Positions 45,667-55,291 of a stretch of DNA of 64,000 nt are shown in pieces. How positions within the stretch are numbered: position 1 is the stretch's first letter; every line of letters starts with the position of its first letter. Below the pieces are notes generated by a model. It did not search any database, was not told where the DNA came from, and saw only the letters and a list, made by a program, of their open reading frames with translations. The stretch is taken from positions 1 through 64,000 of the forward strand of contig CAVVFJ010000011.1 of assembly GCA_963747425.1 (NCBI GenBank). Reading direction: 5' to 3'. This stretch comes from DASUPK01 sp963747425. GTDB taxonomy: Bacteria; Actinomycetota; Thermoleophilia; Solirubrobacterales; 70-9. Both the position numbers and the translations under genes were made by a program.

Positions 45667-46609
45667 TTCGCCGCAAGTCAGCGGCCGATCGCACGATCGA
45701 GGTCGCCTGCGCCACCGACTCGGCCTTCCTCCCGCACTGCGCGACCATGCTTCGCTCGCTGCTCGATCATTGCGACGGTCGGGCGCGGATCCACCTCCTG
45801 CACGGCGAGGGGATCGCCGCCGATCAACTCGAGCGCATCTCGGACATGGTCGTCGACGAGGGCTGTCAGCTCGTGCCCCACCTGATCGATCGGGGCAGGC
45901 TGCGCGGGGCTGACCGGTTCGCACCGACGCCGGTCGTGGTACCGCATCCTCCTGCCGGAGCTACTCCCGGACACAGAGCAAGTGCTCTATCTGGACTGCG
46001 ACATAGTCGTGACCGAGAGCCTGCGGCCGCTCTGGAACTTCGATCTCTCGAGACATTCCGTGGCCGCCGTGAGCGCCGTCTTCCCCTGGCCCGAATGGGG
46101 CGCCCGCCACTGCGCCGCTCTCGGCATAGAAGACCCCCGTAACTATTTCGTCTCCGGGCTGATGCTGATGAACCTGCGCAGGCTGCGAAAGGACGGGCTT
46201 CCCGGGGCGGCGCTCGATCTTGCGCTCTGGAGCGCGGCGATCGAGGCTGGTTCATGGAGCTGCCGGACGGAGACGACGAGACGTTCAGGGAATACCTCGC
46301 CGCGCACCCTGAGCGCATGATCTTCGCGGATCAGGACGCCGTCAACGCGCTGCTGGCGAAATCACGGCTGGTGCTGCATCCGCGCTGGAACTGCACGAAC
46401 CAGCTGATCGAGTCTCCGTTCAGCGTCGGGGTGTTCGGCGAGCGGGAGAGGGAGGAGGCGATTCGCAACCCGGCGGTTCGCCATTTCGAGGGAGGCACCC
46501 GGCCAAGCCGTGGATGCCCGGTGCGGACCCGGAGGACCGGGCGCTTTACTGGTCGTATCGGAACCGGACGCCCTGGGCCGAGCCGGTAGTCGCAAAGCCT
46601 CGCGGGTAG
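45663..46609 (+). CDS. GT8-family glycosyltransferase (frame switches)
   Basis: About 315 residues, similar to lipopolysaccharide galactosyl/glucosyltransferases. The N-terminus is IEVACATDSAFLPHCATML, with HLLHGEGIAADQLE. The Asp-X-Asp site is LYLDCDIVVTESLRPL, and NYFVSGLMLMNLRRLRK and FADQDAVNALLAKS complete the family pattern. The end RALYWSYRNRTPW, then the stop TAG 46607-46609, is in a third frame. Switches fall near 45930, 46245 and 46505. GTG 45663 overlaps the preceding stop. It would add a sugar from UDP-hexose with retention of configuration. Confidence 0.82.
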
Positions 46610-46610
46610 G

Positions 46611-48003
46611 GTGCAGCCGATGGCGGCGGCCGACCGCGCTCAGGGCAAGCTCGGCGCCGCCTCCGCGCCGGCTCGCGAGTTCGGCTCCAGCGCTTTTCTC
46701 GCCTCGCTGGCCCTGGCGGGCTCCTTCGCCGCCCTTGGGCTGAACAGCATCTCGATCTCCAGGATCGAAGGCGCGGATGGCGCCGGCCTGATCGCCCTCT
46801 CCACCCAGTTCGTCTTCATCGCCACGCTCGTCGCCGGTGGCGGACTTCGCACGAGCGTCACCTACAGGGTCGGCGCGGGGCTCTGGTCGCCGCGCAGTGC
46901 CGCCCGGGGCGCCCTGATCGCGTCCCTCTGCCTCGGTGTGGTCGGGGCCGCGCTCGGCATGGGCCTCTACGAGCTGCTCCGAGACGGCGCCCTGAGCGAC
47001 TTCAGCTTCGCCATGGCCGCCTCGCTGATGGGGGCGCTGCCGTTCGCGCTGGCCTGGTGGATCGTCCCCGCAATCGCGCTGGCGCGCGAGCGCTACGAGG
47101 CGTACGCACTGCTCACGGTCTCGGGTCCCGTCTCCGTGCTGCTGATCTGCCCGGTGGCCGCGCTGGCCGCGGGCAGGACGGGAGCGGTGATCGGGTTCGC
47201 GGCCGGCTGGGTGCTCGCCGGCCTGATCGCCGTGGCCTGGGCCGTGCGGCACGCCCGGCGGCCGGACGCGATGCACGGACCCGATCAGAGCGTTCGGCAG
47301 GCGGGCGGGTTCGGGGCCCGAGCCTGGGTCAACGACCTCTTCCAGCTGATCAACGTGCGCCCGGACCTCTTCATCCTGAGCGCGTACTACGGCGCCGCCA
47401 GCACGGGCGTCTATGCGGTGACGGTCTCGATCACGTCCCTGGTCTGGATCGTCTCTCAGCCGCTCGCGTCGGTGGTCCTGCCGCGGACCGCGATGGTCGC
47501 CGCGGCGGCCGAGCCGGGCATCGCTCCGGTGATCCCCGCGTCGAGACAGGGCGCGGCGGTCCGGCACGCCGTGCTGGTCTCCGCCGTCGCAGCGGTGGCC
47601 GTGATCCCGGTGCTCGCGGCGGCACCGCTGATCTGGGGCCCGGGGTTCGGCCGCACCCTGACCCTCGGGCTGATCCTGCTGCCCGGGGTCGCGCTGCTCG
47701 GCGTCGGCCGGGTGATGGTCGCGGCGTTCACGGGCGAGGGAGCGGCGAACGAGGCCCTCTTCGTCGGACTGGTGAGCTTCCCGCTCACCTTCATCGCGTT
47801 CCTGCTGGTGATCCCGGACCATGGATCCACGGGCGCGGCGATCGTCTCCTGCGCCTCGTATGCGGTCGCCTCGCTGCTCGCGGCGTACCTCTTCCTCAGA
47901 GCCCCCGGGCACTCGCCGCGGTCGTCGCTGGTTCCGCGGGCCGACGACCTCCGCGACTACCTGCGGCTCGCTCGACAGGGCCTGGACGCCCTCGGGCGCC
48001 TAG
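46611..48003 (+). CDS. Wzx-type polysaccharide flippase (MOP superfamily)
   Basis: About 460 residues and twelve or so hydrophobic helices; residues 25-440 match the polysaccharide-synthesis MOP layout (FVFIATLVAGGGLRTSVTYR, NDLFQLINVRPDLFILSAYYG, YAVTVSITSLVWIVSQPLAS). It moves lipid-linked glycan units to the outside. The same frame stays open to 49163, but beyond about 47950 it is the Arg-rich shadow of the hydrolase on the other strand. With one indel near the end, TAG 48001-48003 ends it, and that TAG forms CTAG with the convergent stop. It lies one base after the GT8 gene. Confidence 0.86.
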
Positions 48004-49058
48004 GGCGTCCCGCCGGTCAACTCGGTGAACGCGCTCCACGCCGGCTTGGCGGAGCCGTCGAGCGTGAACAGGCCGCAATGGCCCGGCCAGAGCTGCCCGG
48101 GCGTGTCGTTGAGCGAGTACCAGATCACCCCGTCGAGCCGAAGGCGCTCGCGGTCCGCGGCGGCCAGCTCGAACGTCCGCTTCAGGTACTCGGCCTGACG
48201 CTCCGGCCCGACCGTGAGACCGGACGGCAGGCCCGCGGATGCCCAGCCGACCTCCGTGACCCAGAGCGAGGCGTCGGAGTCGTCGAAGCGGTCCATGACC
48301 CTCCGCGCCTCCTCGACCACGGCGATCGCGTCGTCGGGCGTGCGCGCATAGGGGTGCACCGCGACGGCATCGAACAGCCCCCGTCCGCCGCCCCGGTAGA
48401 GCTGGGAGATGAAGGTTCGCATGAGGATGCCGCCCCTCGGCGTGGGGAAGAGGCCGCCGAGCAGGATGCGCGCGTTCGGGTCGGCGCCGTGGATCGCCGA
48501 ATCGAATCCGCGCAGCAGCTGCAGGTAGCCGCTCGGGTCGGGGGTCGGCTTCCAGAAGAGAGGGGTGTTCGGCTCGTTCCAGGCCTGCCAATCGACGATC
48601 GGGAGCTTCGGCAGCTCGGGATGGTCCTTCCAGAAGGTCCCGTTCGAGCCGTAGCGCCGGGCCGCGGCGCCGGCGAAGCGCTCGAACTGCGGCAGGCGCG
48701 AGCCCAGCGGCGGGTACTCGGGCGAGGGCTCGGCCCAGGCAGGGGAGCTGTAGACGGTCGCCAGCACGCGGATCCCGTTCCTCGCCGCCCCGCCGATCAC
48801 GTCGTCGTAGTGGCTCCAGTCGTACGGGGCGTCCGGCCCGGACTGCACGGATCCCCAGGCCAGGTTGATCCGGAGCGTCCCCACCTTGCCGCGGCCCATC
48901 CGGGCCAGCTCGGGCGCTCCCGGAAGCGGCTCGGCGGAGATCACGCCGTAGAAGCCGCGGGGCGCGCCGATCGGCGCTCGCCGCCGCCGCCTCCGCCGCA
49001 GCCCGCGAGCAGGCCGGCGGCAGAGCAGGACGCAGAGGGCGAGGCCGCGAAGCCTCAG
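48000..49058 (-). CDS. Clan-A glycoside hydrolase lipoprotein, paralog 3 (one frame switch)
   Basis: Third hydrolase, about 350 residues. The barrel begins APRGFYGVISAEPLPG and shows QAWNEPNTPLFW (acid/base Glu) and LWVTEVGWASAG (nucleophile Glu), with the shared end FTELTGGTP. In one frame the N-terminus reads GLALCVLLC and in another AAGLLAGCGGGGG; joined, they give a lipoprotein signal with the lipobox LAGC, unlike the two signal-peptidase-I paralogs. The first codon appears to be CTG, overlapping the ATPase stop as CTGA (49055-49058), so it is the last gene of the ABC transporter operon. A real ATG or GTG may have been misread. Confidence 0.82.
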   Translation of the reverse strand: MRLRGLALCVLLCRRPARGLRRRRRRRAPIGAPRGFYGVISAEPLPGAPELARMGRGKVGTLRINLAWGSVQSGPDAPYDWSHYDDVIGGAARNGIRVLATVYSSPAWAEPSPEYPPLGSRLPQFERFAGAAARRYGSNGTFWKDHPELPKLPIVDWQAWNEPNTPLFWKPTPDPSGYLQLLRGFDSAIHGADPNARILLGGLFPTPRGGILMRTFISQLYRGGGRGLFDAVAVHPYARTPDDAIAVVEEARRVMDRFDDSDASLWVTEVGWASAGLPSGLTVGPERQAEYLKRTFELAAADRERLRLDGVIWYSLNDTPGQLWPGHCGLFTLDGSAKPAWSAFTELTGGTP

Positions 49059-49826
49059 TGCTCCAGCACCTGGCCGAGGAAGCGCTTGGTGCGCTCCTCC
49101 CTTGGGTTGTCGATCACCTGCTTGGCGAGACCCTTGCTCGACGATCACGCCCCTGGTCCATGAAGATGACCTCGATCGGCGACCTCGCGGGCGAACCCCA
49201 TCTCGTGGGTGACGACGAGCATCGTCATCCCCTCCTTCGCGAGCTCGCGCATCACGTCGAGGACATCCTTGACGAGCTCCGGGTCGAGCGCGCTGGTCAC
49301 CTCGTCGAACAGCATCAGCTTCGGATCCATCGCCAGAGCCCGCGCGATCGCGACCCGCTGCTGCTGGCCTCCCGAGAGCCGCGCGGGATACTCGTCGACC
49401 TTGTCCCCGAGCCCGACGCGCTCGAGGAGCTCGGCGGCTCGCCGCGCTCGCCTCGTCGGCATTGCGGCCGAGCACGATCCGCTGCGCCAGCACGATGTTC
49501 TCGGTCGCGGTCATGTGAGGGAAGAGGTTGAAGTGCTGGAAGACCATGCCGATCTTCGCCCGGGCGGTGACGATCTCCGAGTCCCTGAGCTCGTGCAGCT
49601 TTCCGCCGACCTGCCGGTAGCCGATCAGCTCGCCATCGACCCAGATCCGGCCGCCGTTGATCTTCTCCAGGTGGTTGATGCAGCGCAGGAAGGTGGACTT
49701 CCCGGACCCCGAGGGGCCGAGGATGACGTACGACCTGGCCCTGGTCCACCTCCATCGAGATTCCCTTGAGTACCTCCAGGCGCCCGAAGGACTTGTGCAC
49801 GCCCTCCGCCTTGACGACCGGCGCAT
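49055..49826 (-). CDS. Polar amino-acid ABC transporter ATPase (GlnQ/HisP-like), frame switches
   Basis: A composite of about 250 residues. It shows Walker A LGPSGSGKSTFLRCINHLE, the Q-loop FQHFNLFPHMTATENI, signature LSGGQQQRVAIARAL, Walker B LMLFDEVTSALDPE and the switch His in VVTHEMGFAREVADR; the end is RFLGQVLEH. This is the amino-acid (PAAT) subfamily. ATG 49826 has GGAGGGG upstream, but the family sequence lies in the next frame (VHKSFGRLEVLKGI), so an indel lies right after the start. More switches fall near 49745, 49445, 49170 and 49140. It powers uptake together with the permease and binding protein upstream. Confidence 0.87.
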
Positions 49827-49926
49827 CAGAGCGCCCCTCCGTCCGATTGGTCGCCGTGTCTCTGTAGGAGCCGATCCGGGTCAGCGTGACGCGCTCCCCA
49901 GCCTGTCCGTATCTGCTCGAACAGCG

Positions 49927-50812
49927 TTATTGGCTCTTCCCTGCCGCGACCGCGTCCGTAGTGCGCTCGAGGAAGAACTGGCCGATCGAGAGCACGGTCG
50001 TCATCGCCAGGTACCAGATGCAGACCACGATCAGGAGCGGGATCTGCTGGAAGTTCTGCGAGTAGATCAGCTGAGCCGAGTAGAGCAGCTCCGGGATGGC
50101 GATCACGCTCACCAGCGACGGTGTTCTTCAGCATCGAGATCGTCTCGTTGCCGGTCGGCGGGATGATCACCCGCATCGCCTGCGGCAGCACGATGCGGCG
50201 CATCGTCTGGGCGCGCGTCATGCCAAGCGCCTTGGCGGCCTCGGTTTGGCCCTCCTCGACCGAGATGATCCCAGCGCGGACGATCTCCGCCATGTAGGCG
50301 CCCTCGTTGAGGCCCAGGGCCAGCGTACCCGCCAGGAAAGGGGTGATGAAGTCGTTCGCGTTCAGGTGGATGAATGACGGGCCGAACGGGATCCCAAGGT
50401 CGATCGTCGGGTAGAGCGCCGAGATGAAGTTCCAGAGCAGGATCTGCACCAGGAGGGGGGTGCCGCGAAAGACCCAGATGTAGATCCAGCTCGAGCCGCG
50501 AATCAGCGGGTTCGGCGAGAGCCGCATGACGGCGAGGAGGACGCCCAGCACGATTCCGGACACCATCGCCGAGCCGGTCAGCTCGAGGGTCTTGACGACG
50601 CCGTCGAGGATGCGGCTGTCGAACAGGTACTGGCCGACGACGTCCCATTTGAAATTGGGGTTGTCGATCGCCGATCGGATCAGCGACGCCGCGATCAGCG
50701 CGACGATCGCGGCCGCGATCCAGCGGCCCGGATGACGGACCGGAACCGCCTGGATCTCCTCAGGCGGCTCCGGTCCTACTGCCTCCGCTTGTGTGCCGGG
50801 GGTGGCTGCCAC
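49927..50812 (-). CDS. Polar amino-acid ABC transporter permease (one frame switch)
   Basis: About 294 residues with an N-terminal cytoplasmic stretch and five to six helices. It has the family segment KTLELTGSAMVSGIVLGVLL, WIYIWVFRGTPLLVQILL and the EAA loop EAAKALGMTRAQTMRRIVLPQ, with GNETISMLKNT. Near 50120 the frame switches and continues SLVSVIAIPELLYSAQLIYS to the end TTDAVAAGKSQ. These are HisM/GlnP features. A single permease gene suggests it works as a homodimer. It lies 24 bases after the binding-protein gene. Confidence 0.88.
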
Positions 50813-50836
50813 CGGCGTTCCTCCGGCTCCTTCCGG

Positions 50837-51757
50837 CTAGCTGGTCGCTCCGTTGATCTGCGGATTACTGATCGCCGCGTCCTTGAGCTGCCAGTAATCG
50901 AAGATCTTCTGCATGGTGCCGTCGTCGTACAGAGCCTTGACGGCGTCGAGCAGCGGCTGGGCCAGCGGGCTGCCCTTCTTCATCGCGATCCCGTAGGGCG
51001 CAACTCCGTACGCCTCGCCGAGCTTGAACTTGCCGTCGGACTGCTCGACGATGTACGCCGCCACGGGCGAGTCGGCCATGCCGAGCTCCGCGCGTCCGCT
51101 CGAGATCGCCAGGTTGGCCCCGTTCTGGTCCGGATAGACCTGGACGTCGACGCTTGCACTTCTTTGCCTGGCCCTCGGCGTCCTCCTGCTGGGTCGTGCC
51201 CTTCTCGACCGCGACCGAGTGATCGCAGAGGTCGGCCAGGCTCGCCGGGTTGACGTCGCTGTCGGCCGAGGCGTAGAACGAGGTGCCGGCCTGGGCGTAG
51301 GTGACGAAGTCGTTCGTCTTCTGCCGGTCCAGGGTGTCCGTGAACGACGAGATCCCCAGGTCGTACTTGCCGGCGGTCAGGCCCGGCAGGATGCTGTCGA
51401 AGGGGGTGTTCTCCACCTTCGCCTGTGAGTCCCATGATCTGCCCGAGGGCCTTCGAGATGTCGGCGTCCGCGCCGATCACGGTCGTGTTGTCGCTCGGCC
51501 CGAAGAACTCCATCGGGCGGATAGGTCGCGTCCGACGGCGATCGAGAGCTGGCCGCTCTGCGAAACGGCGTTCGCCGCCGCGCCGGCGATCGCCGGTCGT
51601 CCTTGGCGACGTTGATGCCTGGCGTTGCGGTCAGCTCGCCCCCGGCCGCGGTCGTGCCCGTCGTGCCGTTGTCGTCGTTGCTGCTGCCGCAGCCCGCTGC
51701 CACCGTGACGGCGGCGAAAGCGACCACTGCGATCAGCGCGGTAAGTCGGGATTTCAT
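50837..51757 (-). CDS. Polar amino-acid substrate-binding lipoprotein (several frame switches)
   Basis: A composite of about 305 residues. It starts MKSRLTALIAVVAFAA at ATG 51757 with a strong ribosome site (GGGGAGGAGA). The lipobox is TVAAGC, followed by a Ser/Gly/Thr linker. The family-3 binding-protein domain then reads VIGADADISKALGQIMG, DSILPGLTAGKYDLGISSF, SVAVEKGTTQQED and GEAYGVAPYGIAMKKGSP. Frame switches near 51590, 51530, 51425, 51160 and 51080. The ligand could be cystine or another sulfur amino acid, given that cysM is the divergent neighbour, but this is only inference from position. Confidence 0.83.
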
Positions 51758-51837
51758 GTCTTCTCCTCCCCCTGAGGGGTGCGTCGGGTACGTCGCGCAC
51801 CCTATCCAAGCGCCGTTAAGCACAGAATGCGGCCTCT

Positions 51838-51859
51838 ACTTCACTTTCTGAAGTATGCT
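51838..51859 (+). promoter_or_regulatory. Palindrome ACTTCA-N5-TGAAGT overlapping a -10 box, cysM promoter
   Basis: A perfect 6+5+6 inverted repeat (51838-51854) overlaps TATGCT (51854-51859), a good -10 box only eight bases before the cysM ATG at 51868. The message may be leaderless or nearly so, with a repressor site on the promoter. The region is shared with the divergent ABC transporter operon. Confidence 0.55.
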
Positions 51860-51867
51860 GTCTGCGG

Positions 51868-52836
51868 ATGAGCACCGAGCCGCTCCTCAATCGTCCCTGC
51901 GGCGGCCACTTCGAGAACGTACTCGAGGCGATCGGCAACACACCGCTGGTCGAGCTGCCGCGCCTGACGCCGAAGCCCGAGGTTCGCCTCTGGGCGAAGC
52001 TCGAGGGCCGCAACCCGACCGGCTCCGTCAAGGACCGGGTCGCCAAGTACATGATCGAGGACGCCGAGGAGCAGGGCGCGATCGAGCCGGGGCACACCAT
52101 CCTCGAGCCGACCTCCGGCAACACCGGTATCTCGCTGGCGATGATCTGCCGGCGCAAGGGCTATCCGCTCAAGGTGGTGATGCCCGACAACGTCACCGAG
52201 GAGCGCACGCAGCTGCTGCTGATGTACGGCGCCGAGATCGTCTACTCCGAGGGTGCCAAGGGATCGAACGGCGCCGTCGAGCTGGCCCTCGAGATGGCCC
52301 AGGCCGACGCGTCGTACTACATGCCCTACCAGTACGGCAACGAGGCGAACCCACGCGCCCACTACGAGGGCACCGCGAAGGAGATCCTCGACGAGCTCGA
52401 CGAGGTTGCAGCCTTCATCGGCGGGCTCGGCACCGGCGGGACGCTGATGGGGAACGGCCGGCGCCTCAAGGAGCACGATCCCGAAACCAAGATCGTCGCC
52501 GCGGAGCCGATGCAGGGCGAGCTCGTGCAGGGCCTCCGCTCGCTCGACGACGGCTTCATCCCGCCGATCATCGACCTCGCCCTGCTGGACCGGAAGATCA
52601 TGGTCTCCAACATGGACGCGATCATCTGGACCCGGAAGCTCCTCCACGAGGAGGGGATGTTCGCCGGAGTCTCCGCCGGCGCCATCGCCTACGTGGCGAA
52701 CAGGATCGCCGGCGAGCTGGATGAGGGCAACGTCGTCTTCCTGGTCCCCGACGACGGCTGGAAGTACCTCTCGAGCGGCATCTACACCAAGCCGCTGGAG
52801 GAGCTCGAGAACATCGACTCCACCGTTTGGTGGTAG
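51868..52836 (+). CDS. cysM: CysM, CysO-dependent cysteine synthase
   Basis: PLP enzyme of 322 residues that joins sulfur from CysO thiocarboxylate to O-phosphoserine. The PLP lysine is Lys55 in TGSVKDR; the PLP phosphate loop is EPTSGNTG and the second glycine loop is GGLGTGGTLMG. The segment VQGLRSLDDGF matches the place where mycobacterial CysM has its phosphoserine-binding arginine, and the end (GWKYLSSGIY and a C-terminal tail ending in WW) is CysM-like. O-acetylserine use cannot be ruled out. It has its own promoter and lies ~31 kb from cysO. Confidence 0.92.
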   Translation: MSTEPLLNRPCGGHFENVLEAIGNTPLVELPRLTPKPEVRLWAKLEGRNPTGSVKDRVAKYMIEDAEEQGAIEPGHTILEPTSGNTGISLAMICRRKGYPLKVVMPDNVTEERTQLLLMYGAEIVYSEGAKGSNGAVELALEMAQADASYYMPYQYGNEANPRAHYEGTAKEILDELDEVAAFIGGLGTGGTLMGNGRRLKEHDPETKIVAAEPMQGELVQGLRSLDDGFIPPIIDLALLDRKIMVSNMDAIIWTRKLLHEEGMFAGVSAGAIAYVANRIAGELDEGNVVFLVPDDGWKYLSSGIYTKPLEELENIDSTVWW

Positions 52837-52901
52837 CCGGTAGCCCCAGTGACGGCGGCCCCGATAGTGCGAGGGCGCGACCAGCGGGAGCGACCCGTTA
52901 A

Positions 52902-53715
52902 ATGCCGGAGGAGCCGCCGTCCGATGTGATGGGCCGCGTCGTCGCGCGCGTCAAGAAGCTGGCGGCGGACTACGAGCCGCCCACCTTCGACGAGGTGCCG
53001 AACCCGGACGCCGCGCTCTTCCTGGCCGCGATCGACCACCAGACGGGCTACACGGAGCCGCACATCGGTCGACGGCGAGGGCCCGTACGAGGGCAGCGCA
53101 CTGCTCTGGGCGCTCGGGTTGCGCGCGGAGCGCCGCGCTCCGGGAGCGCTCACCGCCCGCTCGCTGATCGGCGTCCCGGCGGAGGCCATCGCCGCGGTCT
53201 TCCGCGCCGGCCAGGACAACCTGCACGACCCCGAGCGGCGCGCCAAGCTCTGGGACGACCTCTCCAAGGGCGTGCTGAAGAACTACGGCGGCCAGGCCGA
53301 GCAGCTGATCGAGGCTTCCGGAGGCAAGCTCGCCGGGCCGGGCGGCGCGTTGGTCCGGCTGAGCGAGTTCGACGCCTTCGCCGACCCGCTGCGCAAGAAG
53401 GCCTTCCTGGTCTGCAAGATCTGGGAGCGGCGCGGCTGGCTCAGCGTCTCGGACCCCGAGTCCTGGGAGGTCTCCGCCGACAACGTCCTGATGCGACTGG
53501 CGCTCCGGTCCGGCCTGGTGCCGGAGGGCGACGTCGACGAGGTCCGCGAGGCCACCAGGGACGCCTTCAAGCAGGTGGCCGAGCAGGCGAAGATCGCGCC
53601 GCCCGTGCTCGACGACCTGCTCTGGGAGAAGGGCCGTGAGGACCCCGACCTGATCGGCGACGAGGCCGGCGACCTGAGTGAGCCGCCACGCCGCGAGGGC
53701 GTCGTCTTCTACTGA
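52902..53715 (+). CDS. Conserved protein of unknown function, helical (one frame switch)
   Basis: About 270 residues; I do not recognise the family with confidence. The composite reads LFLAAIDHQTGYTEPHI, then after a switch near 53065 VDGEGPYEGSALLWALGLRAE, AAVFRAGQDNLHDPERRAKL, LKNYGGQAEQLIEASGG, KKAFLVCKIWERRGWLSV and DNVLMRLALRSGLVPEGD. It is all helix-prone, and the last part resembles helix-hairpin-helix proteins such as DNA glycosylases, but no catalytic Lys/Asp pair can be assigned. ATG 52902 lies 65 bases after cysM in the same direction, so co-transcription with cysM is possible. Confidence 0.7.
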
Positions 53716-53734
53716 GCGGCCGGCGCCCGGGCGA

Positions 53735-54644
53735 TCAGTCCAGGCCGCGAACGCGCCGGAGCCAGGCCTGCAGCTCCTGCGGGGTCCATCCTGATCCGAG
53801 GCTTGACGTACTTCTCGCGCCGTGACCGGTTCGCACCGGCGGCGAGAGCCTGGCGCAGCGCCAGCGCCGCGAGCTCGCGCTCGATGAAGAGGCGCTCTCG
53901 CTCGATGCGCGTGACGTAGCGCCCGCTGCTCGTGGCTGGGCCGCTCGCGGTAGACGTTCGGGCGCAGGGCCGCCGGGAACTTGAAGGCCGTCATGGCGGG
54001 GACCCGGATCACCCGGGTGGCCTGCGGCCTGGGCTCTGACCGAGGAAGTCCATGTCCGGAGCGCTGCCGGCCCTCCTCCCAGGTCCGCCACCCGCCGATC
54101 CGGCTGGCCAGGGCGGTTTCGTGGACGAACGAGGTGGGGGGAAGCCAGGTGCCGGACGGCAAGGGTGCACTCTGCGACCAGCCCGGTGAGAGAGTCCGAA
54201 TCCTGACTTCCGGGCGGGCCAAGGACCTCGGCGAGCGCGAAGGCGAAGGTCGGCGGACTGCGCGCTGGAGGTGGGCGAGCATGGTGGCCAGGTGCTTCGG
54301 GTGCCAGAGGTCGTCGTGTCCCTGATAGGCCACGTACTTCCCCTTCGCCAGCTCCAGGCCCTTGTTGTTCGGGATCGCCTGGCTCCCCGAGTTGGCTCTC
54401 GAGGTTGTGCCACCTGACGCGGGGATCGCGGAAGGAGGCGACGACCTCCTCGGAGTCGTCGGTGCAGCCGTCGCCGATCGACGAGCAGCTCGAGGTTGGG
54501 ATACGTCTGCCAGAGCGCGGAGCGGATCGAGTAGCGCAGGACGCTGCTCCAGTTGTAGGTCGCGAGCACGACGCTGACGAGGGGCCGGCCCTCGACGACC
54601 TGGTCCGCGCGGGCATTGCGGATCAGCGATCGCGCCAGCGCCAC
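53735..54644 (-). CDS. GT2 glycosyltransferase (several frame switches)
   Basis: A composite of about 300 residues. The start region is VALARSLIRNARADQ and then LVSVVLATYNWSSVLRYSIR, with ALWQTYPNLELLVIGDGCTD, SFRDPRVRWHNLES and GKYVAYQGHDDLWHPKHLA, giving the typical nucleotide and metal-binding pattern of GT2 enzymes. The second half (EVLGPPGSQDSDSL and following) is in yet other frames and less clear. At least five switches lie in 54480-54000. GTG 54644 is the likely start, 18 bases after the RmlC-like gene, with which it forms a small leftward operon. Confidence 0.75.
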
Positions 54645-54661
54645 CCTGCGACGAACCGCGC

Positions 54662-55183
54662 TCAGAAGCTGTAGGGGATCAGGTCGGTGTCGCGCGGGAG
54701 GGCCCACTTGTCGGGGTCCTCGTGGTCGTACGGCTTCGTGGGGCAGTTGATGAACAGCGCGTCGGTCGTGCCGACGTTCTGCACCGCGTGCCAGACACCG
54801 GGCGGGATCACGAGAAGGGCTCGATTGTCGTCGCCGAAATGGAGCTCGTTGAGCAGCCCGCGGGTCGGCGACCCGTCGCGGTCGTCGTAGAGCACGATCT
54901 TGGCGGTTCCGAGCGAGAAGAAGAGGCGGTCGCTGTAGGTCCTGTGGAGCACGAAGCCCTTGATCTGCCCGGGCCTGATCGTGATCTGGTAGACGTAGAC
55001 GAGCGGCTCGTCGCTCAGGTCCCAGGCCGGATTGAAGACCTCGCAGAGCGAGCCGCGCTCATCGGGATGCGTGACCGCCTGGCGCCAGACGACGCCGTCG
55101 ATCAGCGGCTCCAGCCGCTCACCCTCCTTGGTGACCGTCTGCTCGAACTTCCGTGCGTCCTTCAGGCTCGGGACATGTGGCAC
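54662..55183 (-). CDS. RmlC-like dTDP-sugar 3,5-epimerase family cupin
   Basis: A 173-residue cupin of the dTDP-4-dehydrorhamnose 3,5-epimerase superfamily. It has HPDERGSLCEVFNPAW, ITIRPGQIKGFVLHRTYSDRL (where the usual His of RmlC falls), LHFGDDNRALLVIPPGVWHAV with the ligand His, and NVGTTDALFINCPT. Such proteins epimerise nucleotide-linked sugars, or are related isomerases. GTG 55183 is the start. Together with the GT2 gene downstream it probably belongs to the glycan locus even though it lies beyond cysM. The exact substrate is unknown. Confidence 0.85.
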   Translation of the reverse strand: MPHVPSLKDARKFEQTVTKEGERLEPLIDGVVWRQAVTHPDERGSLCEVFNPAWDLSDEPLVYVYQITIRPGQIKGFVLHRTYSDRLFFSLGTAKIVLYDDRDGSPTRGLLNELHFGDDNRALLVIPPGVWHAVQNVGTTDALFINCPTKPYDHEDPDKWALPRDTDLIPYSF

Positions 55184-55291
55184 CCCATCTGAAGCATCGC
55201 CACCGTTCGAGACAGCTCTCCCTTTTGAAGCTTGCTCGATGCGCCAATCCTAATCCGGCTCGGGTGCCCACGTCCACTAGTTTCTTCATGA

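Noticed and set aside
46362..47912. 516-codon - strand open frame opposite the flippase
   Set aside because: Arg/Asp/Gly-rich low-complexity shadow of a membrane protein.
48004..49163. C-terminal extension of the flippase to 850 residues
   Set aside because: Past 48003 the frame is antisense to the hydrolase and not membrane-like; a lost stop after an indel explains it.
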